Source: Gammaproteobacteria bacterium (GTDB taxonomy: Bacteria; Pseudomonadota; Gammaproteobacteria; Eutrophobiales; Eutrophobiaceae). Taken from it: a stretch of 64,000 bases of DNA. The position numbers and the translations under genes were made by a program. The stretch is taken from NCBI GenBank assembly GCA_022826885.1, contig JAJDUB010000070.1, forward strand, positions 60,606 through 124,605. The letters run 5' to 3'. Under the pieces are notes generated by a model, which saw only the letters and a program-made list of their open reading frames with translations, was not told the origin of the DNA and ran no database searches. Position 1 is the first letter of the stretch. Each line of letters starts with the position of its first letter. Shown here piece by piece: positions 1 to 9,016 of this stretch.

Positions 1-232
<232 letters not shown>

Positions 233-243
233 TCAGGATAATT

Positions 244-271
244 GGGGTCAGAGTAAGCTTACTCTGACCCC
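244..271. repeat. 28-bp perfect palindrome of the GGGGTCAGAGTAA family
   Basis: The arms GGGGTCAGAGTAAG and its exact complement abut with no loop, forming a 28-bp perfect palindrome. The outer 13 bases match the ends of the 67-bp elements found at 36912, 37531, 38194, 58724 and 61470, so this looks like a minimal or internally deleted member of that family. It lies between the stop of the TonB receptor and the start of the edge oxidoreductase. Confidence 0.85.
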
Positions 272-298
272 TGAATCTACCCCTGAACCTGTTCGTTC

Positions 299-2578
299 TT
301 ACTTCCAGTTAAACGTGATGGTGCCGCCGGCCCAGCGTGGATGCGCGTAGGCGTCGTTGCCGATGGATAGCCCACTGATGTCCAGCGTATACAGGCGGTA
401 TTCCGTATCACTCACGTTATTGACAAAGGCAGCCAGCTTCCAGCTTTCGTCTCCGCTGGTATAGCTGACACGGAAGTTCCCGATGACAAAGGAATCCTCC
501 TGGTCCAGCGGCGCGCACAGCACACTGAAACAGAATTCATCCGAATAGTTGAAATCACCCTGGACCGCCATGGTGCCGCCGAAGGCCGGAAACTCATACC
601 GGGCGAGCCCGTTCAGGGTAAACGATGGGGCGTAGGGCAAGTCATTATCAACGAAGCGATCACTGGGTAACAATACGTCTTTCACTTCACTGTCTTCAAA
701 TGATGCGCCGAAACGAAAACCCCAGCGTTCCGTGGGTTGAAGCATCAATTCGATCTCACCACCGACTGCTTCCGCATCCAGGTTAATGATGGTCAGGGAA
801 GCCGGAATCACGCCCGGAATGACAACGAAGCCCTGGTAATCCTTGTAATCATAGTAATAAGCGTTGGCGTTCAACTGCGCCCGCCCGTCGAATAACGTGG
901 TTTTAATACCCACTTCCCAACTGTGCAATACTTCTTCATCATGGATAAAATCCGGGACGGGGAGTGTCGGGGCGCCGCCGGCCAGAACCCGCGCTGCGCC
1001 GGCTTTATGACCGCGGTTGAAGCTGGCGAATACCAGGGTATCTTCAGTCGGGCGCCAGTCGATTTCAAACTTGGCGGAGACGTTCTCGAAATCCTGATTA
1101 AACAGGCCAAAATCCGGGTCGTCCCTGAGATCGTACGGTATAGTGAGGGTGAAGCCCAGGCCCGTTACGTTTCCGCCCAGTATGTCGAGGGCATCGAACA
1201 CCGTATCCTTCTGGTCTTCAGTGTAACGCAAGGCAGCGATTACCCCCCAGTTTTCGTTGAAGTCATACTCCAGATGGCCGAATACGGCCCAGGATTCCGT
1301 CTCTACGTTGTTTGTCGCCACCCCTTCAATATAAGAAGTCGGTTCCCCGAAGGAATATGTCGGGGAGAAAAAGGGAAGGTCCAGAATATAATATTGATAG
1401 CCGGCATGGTCGATATCCAGGTAATAAAATCCTGTTGTCCAGCGCAGGTTATCGCCCACCTCGCCGTTCAGTCTCAGTTCTTGGGAGAACTGTTCAAAAT
1501 CCTGGTCGGTGATATAGACGAAAACAGGATTGGGCGAACCGTCCGTATCTTCGCCGTAGTTTTTATTCATCTGCAGGTAATCGGTGATGGACGTCACGGT
1601 AATGCCGCCCATATCCCAGGTCAACCTGCCGCTGATGCCGGCAATTGAGCGGCGGAATTCCCCGATATAATCATAGGAACCGGTGAAGGGGTCGTCATCG
1701 GGGTCCCGGTAACCATAAAAATCACATCCCGGGCAGAACCCGTTTACAAACGAATCCGGGCTGATTTCATAACCGAGGCCGTCTTCATTTGCCGAGATAG
1801 GGGTATGCGTGTAAGCGTTGCCGTGCTCATCGTCATCATTGGCATAATGCGCTTTCAGATTTACCGTCACATTGTCGGCGGGGCGGAATTCCAGTTGGCC
1901 GCGCAAGGCATAGTGTTCACTGCCCCGGACATCCGGTCCGATCCGGTTCTCTGCGACACCATCATGAAAATTGCCGGCGAATGACACCCGGGCCAGGAGG
2001 CTGTCGGTCAGCGCGCCGCTGACGGCGCCTTCAAACTTCTTCTGGTCATAAGAACCGTAGGTAAATTCGACATAACCTTCGGGATCCTCGGTGGGTTTGG
2101 CGCTGACATAGTGAAGTAAACCACCGGTTGCGTTGCGGCCGAACAAGGTTCCCTGCGGCCCGCGTAATACTTCCACCCGTTGCAAGTCAAATAGTTGTGC
2201 ATGCCCGGCACCCATGGCGCTGACATAGGTTTCATCGACATACATCGCGATGGGTGGCTCGAGGTGATCGGCAAAGTCGTTCTGTGAGATGCCGCGGATA
2301 TTGGTCGTGGTCAGTGTCGGGTGGAACTGAATAATACCGAGACCGGGCGTTTGCGCGGCGATATCGATGGTATTCGTATATCCAAGTTCCCGGATCTGGT
2401 TACCGCTGAAAGCCGTGACGGAAATGCCCACGTCCTGCAGGCTCTGTTCCCGTTTCTGCGCCGTCACCACGATCTCTTCAAGTACAGCCGAGTATGCGGA
2501 TGAACCCAGCAAACACGTACAGATCAGAAAGCCTGTCGCCAATTTAATTTTTACTGATGATATGAGCCGGAACTTCAT
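299..2578 (-). CDS. TonB-dependent outer-membrane receptor
   Basis: The 759-aa protein has a cleavable signal peptide (residues 1 to about 30, ending SSAYS), a TonB-box/plug start LEEIVVTAQKREQSLQDV, a plug domain with the RVEVLRGPQGTLFGRNATGG signature near residues 130-155, and a long beta-barrel ending in aromatic-rich WAGGTITFNWK, as expected for insertion by the BAM complex. Receptors of this type import large or scarce ligands with energy from TonB-ExbBD, which are not in this window. It is divergent from the Tat-exported oxidoreductase at 2754 with a 175-bp shared upstream region, so it may bring in the substrate of that cluster; this is inference. The ligand is unknown. The ATG at 2578 gives a normal signal peptide. 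Confidence 0.93.
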   Translation of the reverse strand: MKFRLISSVKIKLATGFLICTCLLGSSAYSAVLEEIVVTAQKREQSLQDVGISVTAFSGNQIRELGYTNTIDIAAQTPGLGIIQFHPTLTTTNIRGISQNDFADHLEPPIAMYVDETYVSAMGAGHAQLFDLQRVEVLRGPQGTLFGRNATGGLLHYVSAKPTEDPEGYVEFTYGSYDQKKFEGAVSGALTDSLLARVSFAGNFHDGVAENRIGPDVRGSEHYALRGQLEFRPADNVTVNLKAHYANDDDEHGNAYTHTPISANEDGLGYEISPDSFVNGFCPGCDFYGYRDPDDDPFTGSYDYIGEFRRSIAGISGRLTWDMGGITVTSITDYLQMNKNYGEDTDGSPNPVFVYITDQDFEQFSQELRLNGEVGDNLRWTTGFYYLDIDHAGYQYYILDLPFFSPTYSFGEPTSYIEGVATNNVETESWAVFGHLEYDFNENWGVIAALRYTEDQKDTVFDALDILGGNVTGLGFTLTIPYDLRDDPDFGLFNQDFENVSAKFEIDWRPTEDTLVFASFNRGHKAGAARVLAGGAPTLPVPDFIHDEEVLHSWEVGIKTTLFDGRAQLNANAYYYDYKDYQGFVVIPGVIPASLTIINLDAEAVGGEIELMLQPTERWGFRFGASFEDSEVKDVLLPSDRFVDNDLPYAPSFTLNGLARYEFPAFGGTMAVQGDFNYSDEFCFSVLCAPLDQEDSFVIGNFRVSYTSGDESWKLAAFVNNVSDTEYRLYTLDISGLSIGNDAYAHPRWAGGTITFNWK

Positions 2579-2636
2579 GATATTAGGTCCCCGAGTGTAT
2601 TTCTCGTAAAATTAAAAAAAATCTGTTACACTAAAA

Positions 2637-2714
2637 GTGCGCATAACGCACAAAAGAGCGCTATCCGTCCGTAATATTATAGAATTAGTTATCGCGTGTC
2701 AATAAAAACACGCG
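2637..2714. promoter_or_regulatory. Two inverted repeats in the divergent TonB receptor / oxidoreductase intergenic region
   Basis: Two hairpin-like repeats lie in the AT-rich 175-bp space between the divergent starts at 2578 and 2754: GTGCG-CATAA-CGCAC (2637-2651) and CGCGTGT-8 nt-ACACGCG (2693-2714). An AT-rich stretch with TATTATAG lies between them. They could be operators for a regulator of the divergent pair. I found no convincing sigma-70 promoter. Confidence 0.35.
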
Positions 2715-2753
2715 GATTTGTATTGTTGCAACACAACGCGGAGTCTACCAGAT

Positions 2754-4721
2754 ATGGATAAACACACGAACAATCGTGAATTGGACGAACTCGGGCTGAG
2801 CGCCGACATCACCCGGCGCGATTTCATCAATACCGGCCTGATCGGCAGCGGCGCGGCGCTCCTGGGTATGCAGGCGCCGGGGTTATTGCGTACCGCTTCT
2901 GCCCAGGCTGTACTTCCTCACGTCGGCGAAGACTGGACCGGCTACGGCGGGGTCGGCGACTACGCCCGCGCCAACGGCAACACCGCAGAGGTAGTAAACG
3001 CCGCCCACGGTATTCGTGACGGCCGCTATCAATCCCCGGTCCGGGACGCCGAAGATTCCGGGGAGACGTTCGATATGGTGATCGTGGGTGGCGGCTTCGC
3101 CGGCCTGGGGGCCGCCTATACCTTTACCAGGGAAGCGGAAAAAAACCAGACCTGCCTGTTGCTGGACAATCATTCCATCTTCGGGGGGGAAGCAAAGCAG
3201 AATGAATTCGAGGTGGATGGTTTCCACCTGACCGCGCCGCAGGGCTCCAACGGCATGATCTGGCCGCCGAAATTCGCCGAGAAATACGGCCTGTTCCACC
3301 GTTACTGGTATGATCTGGGTCTGCCCGACTCGTTTGAGTTCCAGGAAATCACCGGCAGTCAACAACAACTGGCCATACCCGTAGACCACTATACGTCGAT
3401 GTACAGCAGCCGCAGTGAGGCGACCACCGGTTACTTCTTTGACAACGACCAGGGCGGGGAATGGGTCATCAACCCCTGGGCCAATGATTTCAGGGATGCG
3501 CCGTTAACCGACAAGGTAAAACAGGACCTGGTGCGTCTGGAAAATTACTATACGCCCCCGGAACGGGATGACTGGGAACCATGGCTGGATTCCATGACCT
3601 ACCGGGATTTCATTACCGAGGAACTGGCCTGTTCGCCCCAGGTCATGCCGTTTGTCGACAAGGCCTTTGCCGTTTCTGGGGGTGGTCTGGGCGGCGATCA
3701 GGTATCCGCGTACACGGCATTTGATTTTTACCTGCCGGGTGTGCGCGCCTACACCGACCGTTATTACGAAGCCCGCGACATCGATCCTGCGGACGTCCAC
3801 CAGGTCATGCTGGTAAGCTGGCCCGGCGGCAATACCGGCACCGCGCGCCATTTCATCAAGGCCATGATCCCTGATTCTATAGCTGGCGGTCGCGAGCTGA
3901 AGGACGTGTTATGGGGCAAAGTGAACTGGCAGGTTCTGGACCGGCCCGGACAACAGGTGCGCATCCGTCTCGAAGCCACTGCCGTCCACGTAGAGCATAA
4001 CGGTACACCGGACAGTTCAGAGTTCGTGAACGTGATCTACCACAAGGGCGGCAGGCTCTACCGGGTCAAGGCCCGTTCGGTTGTGATGGCCAGTGGCGGC
4101 TGGGTCAACAGGTATATATTGCGTGACCAGCCGGAATCACTCAGGGATGCGTATGCGCAGTTCTACCATGCGCCTATCCTGACTGTGAACGTGGCGGTAC
4201 GTAACTGGCAATTCATGGAGCGCCTGGGAATCTCCGCGGCCCAGTGGTTCAGCGGCTTTGGCTGGTACACCAACCTGCGGCGGCAAATGGTGATCGACGG
4301 CAAAGTCGACCCGCTGGACCCGGCAAAACCCACTGTACTGACATTCTATGTTCCTTATCTCAACCCGGGCATACCGCTCAAGGAACAGACAGTACTGGGT
4401 CGCAACCAGTTGTTTGCCGGCAGTTACCGCTCAATAGAGATCCAGGTGCGCCGGCAGATGCAGAAACTGTTCGGCATGGCCGGGTTCGATGCGAAACAGG
4501 ATATTGCCGCAATTGTCCTGAACCGCTGGGGACACGCCTACATCGCGCCCCAGCCGGGATTTTATTTCGGTAATAACGGCGCGCCGGCGCCGCGCGAAGT
4601 GGTCCGGGAGGGTTACGGCCGTGTCACCATCGGCCACTCCGAACTGACCGGACAGCAACTCTGGTCACGCGGCATCGAAGAAGGTGAGCGGGCCGCGCGC
4701 CAGGCGCTGGGTCTGATCTGA
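2754..4721 (+). CDS. Tat-exported FAD-dependent oxidoreductase, spermidine-dehydrogenase-like
   Basis: The chosen ATG at 2754 has GCGGAG about 10 nt upstream; a longer frame from TTG at 2718 adds 12 residues unlike a Tat leader. The 655-aa product carries a twin-arginine motif (ITRRDFINTG, residues 20-29) and a hydrophobic stretch ending ASAQA. A Rossmann FAD motif, MVIVGGGFAGLG, follows near residue 107, and then LLLDNHSIFGGEAKQNEF. The same 'LDNH..FGG.AK.NEF' block is what I recall from bacterial spermidine dehydrogenases (SpdH). It should act in the periplasm, oxidising an amine or related substrate. The substrate is not proven. It heads a run with a CoA ligase, an aminotransferase and a Rieske oxygenase, which fits amine catabolism. 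Confidence 0.75.
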   Translation: MDKHTNNRELDELGLSADITRRDFINTGLIGSGAALLGMQAPGLLRTASAQAVLPHVGEDWTGYGGVGDYARANGNTAEVVNAAHGIRDGRYQSPVRDAEDSGETFDMVIVGGGFAGLGAAYTFTREAEKNQTCLLLDNHSIFGGEAKQNEFEVDGFHLTAPQGSNGMIWPPKFAEKYGLFHRYWYDLGLPDSFEFQEITGSQQQLAIPVDHYTSMYSSRSEATTGYFFDNDQGGEWVINPWANDFRDAPLTDKVKQDLVRLENYYTPPERDDWEPWLDSMTYRDFITEELACSPQVMPFVDKAFAVSGGGLGGDQVSAYTAFDFYLPGVRAYTDRYYEARDIDPADVHQVMLVSWPGGNTGTARHFIKAMIPDSIAGGRELKDVLWGKVNWQVLDRPGQQVRIRLEATAVHVEHNGTPDSSEFVNVIYHKGGRLYRVKARSVVMASGGWVNRYILRDQPESLRDAYAQFYHAPILTVNVAVRNWQFMERLGISAAQWFSGFGWYTNLRRQMVIDGKVDPLDPAKPTVLTFYVPYLNPGIPLKEQTVLGRNQLFAGSYRSIEIQVRRQMQKLFGMAGFDAKQDIAAIVLNRWGHAYIAPQPGFYFGNNGAPAPREVVREGYGRVTIGHSELTGQQLWSRGIEEGERAARQALGLI

Positions 4722-4729
4722 CGACAGTC

Positions 4730-6364
4730 ATGAAAGTCGATCCGGCACAGTTTAAAGATAAACGTATCAGCGATTACCTTTATCACCATGCCGGTGAAAC
4801 ACCGGAGAAGGAGGCTGTTGGTATCGGGGATGACATGCTCTCGTATGCTGCCCTGCTTGACCGCGTGGAAGACTGCGCCCGCGCATTGCTGGCACTCGGC
4901 ATCGGAAAAGGGGACCGGGTGGCGACACTCTCCCCACCGCATCCGGATTATTTCATTATTCTCCTTGCGACAACGGCAATCGGTGGGATTTGGGTAGGAC
5001 TCAACCCGCGTTATACGCGCACCGAACTGGAACACGTGATTTCCGATTCGGAACCTTCCGCTATTTTCGCCAGAACCCGGATCGGCAATCGCCAGCACCA
5101 TGAGGAGTTGCATTATATCCGGGAAAAGGTGCGGAGTATCAGGCACGTTATCACGCTTGGCGATAGCGTTATGTCTCCCTCTGCATGGTCCTGGAAAGAG
5201 TTTCTCGGGAACAGTGGCGGCATCGGTAATGATGATCTCGAAAATGCACGGAACGGTGTAACGAGCAGGGACGCGGCGCTTATCATCTATACGTCCGGGA
5301 CGACGGGCAGGCCAAAAGGCGCCGTGCTGCACCATTACGGCGCCATCCGCCATGCGCATGTGCAAATGTCGCTTCGGTCGTCAGACGCCGTCAGAATGAT
5401 TAACGCTTATCCCATCAATCATATTGCAGGCGTCATTGCCGTTTCGGTGTATTGTCTCGTTGCCGGAGGCACGGATTACTACCTGGAAAAATTCGACCCT
5501 GAAACGGTGCTGAGGATTATCCAGGAAAAACGCATCACCGTCTGGGGTGGTGTACCCGTCATGTTGCAGAGTGTATTGGACCACCCCGACTTTTCCGGCA
5601 CGGATTTATCTTCGATCAATGAGATCTCCTACAGTGGCGGCGCGTCATCGAAACCTTTGCTGGAACGCCTGTGCAGTGAGATCTGTCCGGCCATTACCAG
5701 CATGTATGCCTTGACGGAGGCCGCCGGCGCGGCGACCGCAATTCCTTCTACGGATGATATCGACCTGTTGTCGCAGAGTGTCGGCAAGCCGCTGGCTGAT
5801 TGCGGGTTGCGCCTGGTTGATGAGCGCGGCAAGGAGGTGCGAAAAGGAGAGCCGGGTGAAATTCTCCTGCGCGGCCCGTTTATCATGAAAGAATACTGGC
5901 GCCTGCCGGAAGCCACCGCGCAGGCGATCGATAACGATGGATGGTTGCATACCAAAGACGTGGCCGTGGAACGGGACGACGGCAATATCGTACTGGTCGG
6001 GCGGTTATCCGATATGTACAAGTCTGGCGGCTATAACGTCTACCCGAAGGAAATCGAACAGGTACTCGAATCCCACCCGGCGGTCGTGCTGGCCTGTGTC
6101 GTAGGCGTGCCCGATCCTGTTTATGGCGAGGTTGGCTATGCTTATGTGACACCGGCGCCGGGGCAATCCGTTGACGAACAATCCCTGCAGGATTATTCCA
6201 GGTTACATCTTGCCGGTTACAAGATTCCAAAGCATGTCGTGATGAAGACGTCACTACCTCTTCTACCGACCAACAAACCCGATAAACGCAGGCTGAAGGA
6301 TATGGCGGCCGCCGCCGTGGAACCCGTCAGCCGGGCAACACAAATTCAAAACCAGACAAGGTAA
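4730..6364 (+). CDS. AMP-dependent acyl-CoA synthetase/ligase
   Basis: The 544-aa protein belongs to the ANL adenylating superfamily. The adenylation P-loop IIYTSGTTGRPKG is near residue 187, the A5-type segment SMYALTEAAG near residue 323, and the hinge/C-terminal region contains GRLSDMYKSGGYNVYPKEIE with a conserved Gly-Gly-x-Asn. A late lysine in LLPTNKPDKRRL is the usual catalytic position. It activates a carboxylate as acyl-AMP and then acyl-CoA in the cytosol; the substrate cannot be read from sequence. It starts 8 nt after the upstream oxidoreductase stop and is followed 5 nt later by the aminotransferase, so the run looks like an operon. Confidence 0.9.
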   Translation: MKVDPAQFKDKRISDYLYHHAGETPEKEAVGIGDDMLSYAALLDRVEDCARALLALGIGKGDRVATLSPPHPDYFIILLATTAIGGIWVGLNPRYTRTELEHVISDSEPSAIFARTRIGNRQHHEELHYIREKVRSIRHVITLGDSVMSPSAWSWKEFLGNSGGIGNDDLENARNGVTSRDAALIIYTSGTTGRPKGAVLHHYGAIRHAHVQMSLRSSDAVRMINAYPINHIAGVIAVSVYCLVAGGTDYYLEKFDPETVLRIIQEKRITVWGGVPVMLQSVLDHPDFSGTDLSSINEISYSGGASSKPLLERLCSEICPAITSMYALTEAAGAATAIPSTDDIDLLSQSVGKPLADCGLRLVDERGKEVRKGEPGEILLRGPFIMKEYWRLPEATAQAIDNDGWLHTKDVAVERDDGNIVLVGRLSDMYKSGGYNVYPKEIEQVLESHPAVVLACVVGVPDPVYGEVGYAYVTPAPGQSVDEQSLQDYSRLHLAGYKIPKHVVMKTSLPLLPTNKPDKRRLKDMAAAAVEPVSRATQIQNQTR

Positions 6365-6369
6365 ATAAA

Positions 6370-7749
6370 ATGGAAAACATCGCGCAATCAGATAACCCGC
6401 AACCCAAGGTCCACCATTGGCACCCGATGGCCGACCCGAAATCGGCTGAACTGTCGCCGCCACTGGTATTCGAGCGCGCAGAAGGCGTTTATATTTATGA
6501 CACGGAAGGAAAACGCTACCTGGATACCCAGGGGGGATTATGGTGCGTCAATGTGGGCCACGGCCGTGAAGAAGTGAAGCAGGCCATCGCTGCTCAAATG
6601 GATCAACTTCCCTATTACACAACCTTTGGCGACACCAGCAACCTGCCCGTCATGGAACTCGCCGAACGGCTGACGCGCATGCTCGCGCCGGAGGGCATGC
6701 AGCGGGTTTTTTTCAGCTCCGGCGGTTCTGATGCAAACGAAACCGCGCTGAAACTGGCGCGGCAATACTGGAAGCTGGCGGGTGAAGCGCAACGGACAAA
6801 ATTCATCTCACTGAAACAGGGGTACCACGGGGTGCATTTCGGCGGCACGTCCATCGGCGGCCAGATGTACCTTCGTTCCATGTACGAACCGGTTCTCCCC
6901 GGTTGTTTCCAGGTCGACACCCCCTGGCTGTACCGCAACCCCTGGTCGGACGATCCTGAGGAGTTGGGAAAGATCTGCGCCGATCTGCTTGAGCGGGAGA
7001 TCCTGCACCATGGCCCGCATACGGTTGCCGCGTTCATTGCCGAACCGGTACAGGGCGCCGGCGGCGTAATTGTACCGCCGGACAACTACTGGCCCCTGGT
7101 CAGGGAAGTCTGTGACAAATACGGGGTATTACTCATCGCTGATGAGGTCGTCACCGGCTTCGGCCGCAGCGGCAGCATGTTCGGTTGCCGCGGCTGGGGC
7201 GTCAAGCCTGACATAATGTGCCTGGCTAAAGGCATCAACTCCGGTTATATTCCTCTGGGCGCGACGGTGGTCAATGAACGCGTGCGCCAGGCCTGGGATT
7301 CCGAGCACCCGCTGGCCGCCATCCTGCACGGCTATACCTATTCGGGACATCCGCTCGCCTGCGCGGCAGCCAATGCCGCCCTGCAGATTGTGGAAGATGA
7401 AGCGCTGCCGGCAAATGCCGCCCGGGTGGGCAGCTACTGTCTTGCGAAACTGAAAAATGAACTGGCCCATTATGATTTTGTCGGTGATGTCAGGGGTAAG
7501 GGCCTGATGATGGCCATTGAACTGGTCACGGATAAGTCATCAAAGGAATCCTTCATGCCGGGCGATCCCTTTCTTGACCTTATTCAGGATCTGACGCGCC
7601 GGGAAGGCTTGCTGATAAGGAACCTCGGTTCGAACCTGATCGTCTCTCCGCCGCTGGTTTTCAGCAATGAGAACGTCGATGAAATGGCGGATATCCTGGC
7701 GCTCGTATTTGATAAGGCGCAAGCGGGTTTCAGCAAGCGAGCAGGTTAA
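6370..7749 (+). CDS. Class III PLP-dependent aminotransferase (omega-amino acid / diamine type)
   Basis: The 459-aa protein has the class III fold. It shows YLDTQGGLWCVNVGHG near the N-terminus, FFSSGGSDANETALKLAR for cofactor phosphate binding, LIADEVVTGFGRSG with the PLP-pyridine Asp, and the Schiff-base lysine in CLAKGINSGY (K287). This group includes beta-alanine:pyruvate and putrescine:pyruvate aminotransferases. It moves the terminal amino group of an omega-amino acid or diamine to a keto acid. Its place between an amine-oxidase-like flavoprotein and a Rieske oxygenase supports a role in amine degradation. AAGG lies just before the ATG at 6370. The exact substrate is unknown. Confidence 0.9.
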   Translation: MENIAQSDNPQPKVHHWHPMADPKSAELSPPLVFERAEGVYIYDTEGKRYLDTQGGLWCVNVGHGREEVKQAIAAQMDQLPYYTTFGDTSNLPVMELAERLTRMLAPEGMQRVFFSSGGSDANETALKLARQYWKLAGEAQRTKFISLKQGYHGVHFGGTSIGGQMYLRSMYEPVLPGCFQVDTPWLYRNPWSDDPEELGKICADLLEREILHHGPHTVAAFIAEPVQGAGGVIVPPDNYWPLVREVCDKYGVLLIADEVVTGFGRSGSMFGCRGWGVKPDIMCLAKGINSGYIPLGATVVNERVRQAWDSEHPLAAILHGYTYSGHPLACAAANAALQIVEDEALPANAARVGSYCLAKLKNELAHYDFVGDVRGKGLMMAIELVTDKSSKESFMPGDPFLDLIQDLTRREGLLIRNLGSNLIVSPPLVFSNENVDEMADILALVFDKAQAGFSKRAG

Positions 7750-7755
7750 ACCGCC

Positions 7756-8982
7756 ATGTCGGAAGTAAACATACAGGACCTGGTCGACAGCCATGTAACC
7801 GGCCATACGCTGCAACAGCCCTTTTACGGCGACCCGGATGTGTTTTCGATAGATCGGAAGAGAGTCCTGGACCGGTTATGGCACCTGGCCGGCCATGTTT
7901 CCAGGATTCCTGCCGCCGGGGATTATTTCCTGTTCAGGGTCTGCGGGGAAGAAATCATTATCGTACGCGGCAGGGATGGCGACATCCATGCCCACTACAA
8001 TGTCTGCCGCCACCGGGGTTCAAGGGTATGTCTGGACAGTGAGGGGAGAAAATCCGCGCTGGTCTGTCCCTACCATGCCTGGACCTATAACCTGGACGGC
8101 AGCTTGCGCAGCGCGCGCTTGATGCCCGAAGGTTTTTCCACGGAAGGGTACGGCCTGCACGCCTGCCGCATCAAGGTGCTTGGCGGCCTGATTTTTGTGT
8201 GCCCGGGGGATGAGCCTGACGAACCCGACGGCCTGGACGATGCGTGTCGTGAATACCTGTCCTTTCACGGAATGGAAAATGCAAAGATCGCACGGCGGTT
8301 GGAACTGCCGACCCGCGCCAACTGGAAACTGGTGGTGGAGAATTTTATCGAATGTTATCACTGCGTCCCGGCTCACCCGGAATACTGTTCCGTGCATTCG
8401 GAACTGAAATTGCTGGCTGCCGGTGCGGGTATGGGCTCCGGACCCGAAGCGGCGTGCCGGGACTATGCGGTGGAACTCGATGCCTGGAGGACTCAGGTTG
8501 AGGCATTAGGGCATCCCTGCCTGGAGGGTACCTTCGATCATGGCGCGGGGATGACCCGGATGCCAATCAAGGAAGGATTTTTAACCGAAAGTCAGGATGG
8601 CCGGCCCGTTTCGACCTTGATGGGGAAGTTCAGGGAGTACGACGGGGGTGTGACCTATATGGCGTTCAATTATTTGAACTACCTGCTCGCATCCAATGAC
8701 CATGCCGTGCTATTACGGTTTACCCCCATATCTGAACTGCTCACGGATGTGGAAGCCACGTGGCTGGTGGATGCCGGCGCAGAAGAAGGGGTGGATTATG
8801 TACCTGAGCGCGTGTCCTGGGTATGGGACGTCACGTTAAAACAGGATGCGATAATCACGGAAAATAACCAGGCAGGGATCTTATCTTCTCACTATCAACC
8901 GGGACCCTATTCCGGGCAGGAAGTGATGAATCGTGAATTCACCCGCTGGTATCTGGATAAATTAAGCGAGCAGACGCAGTGA
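7756..8982 (+). CDS. Rieske non-haem iron oxygenase, alpha subunit (GbcA/choline-monooxygenase-like)
   Basis: The 408-aa protein has the Rieske [2Fe-2S] ligands C84-x-H86 and C104-xx-H107 in CRHRGSR...CPYHAWTYN. The mononuclear-iron site is NFIECYHCVPAHPEY, with H202 and H207. The WKLVVENFIECYHC segment resembles oxygenases that demethylate or hydroxylate quaternary amines (glycine betaine, choline, stachydrine) more than classical naphthalene-type dioxygenases; this is family recall, not a search. Such enzymes need a ferredoxin reductase, and no partner gene is within the window. It follows the aminotransferase stop by 6 nt and precedes an MFS transporter. Confidence 0.85.
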   Translation: MSEVNIQDLVDSHVTGHTLQQPFYGDPDVFSIDRKRVLDRLWHLAGHVSRIPAAGDYFLFRVCGEEIIIVRGRDGDIHAHYNVCRHRGSRVCLDSEGRKSALVCPYHAWTYNLDGSLRSARLMPEGFSTEGYGLHACRIKVLGGLIFVCPGDEPDEPDGLDDACREYLSFHGMENAKIARRLELPTRANWKLVVENFIECYHCVPAHPEYCSVHSELKLLAAGAGMGSGPEAACRDYAVELDAWRTQVEALGHPCLEGTFDHGAGMTRMPIKEGFLTESQDGRPVSTLMGKFREYDGGVTYMAFNYLNYLLASNDHAVLLRFTPISELLTDVEATWLVDAGAEEGVDYVPERVSWVWDVTLKQDAIITENNQAGILSSHYQPGPYSGQEVMNREFTRWYLDKLSEQTQ

Positions 8983-9016
8983 TTATGATATTGGCGAGAG
9001 ATGAGGGAAAGGTTGC

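Noticed and set aside
923..1648. 241-codon open frame antisense to the first TonB receptor
   Set aside because: It lies wholly within the receptor gene, has no recognisable domain or ribosome site, and reads as the complement of conserved barrel codons.
4613..5365. 250-codon antisense frame over the flavoprotein/ligase junction
   Set aside because: It spans two strongly supported genes on the opposite strand, with low-complexity, basic, Cys/His-rich translation.
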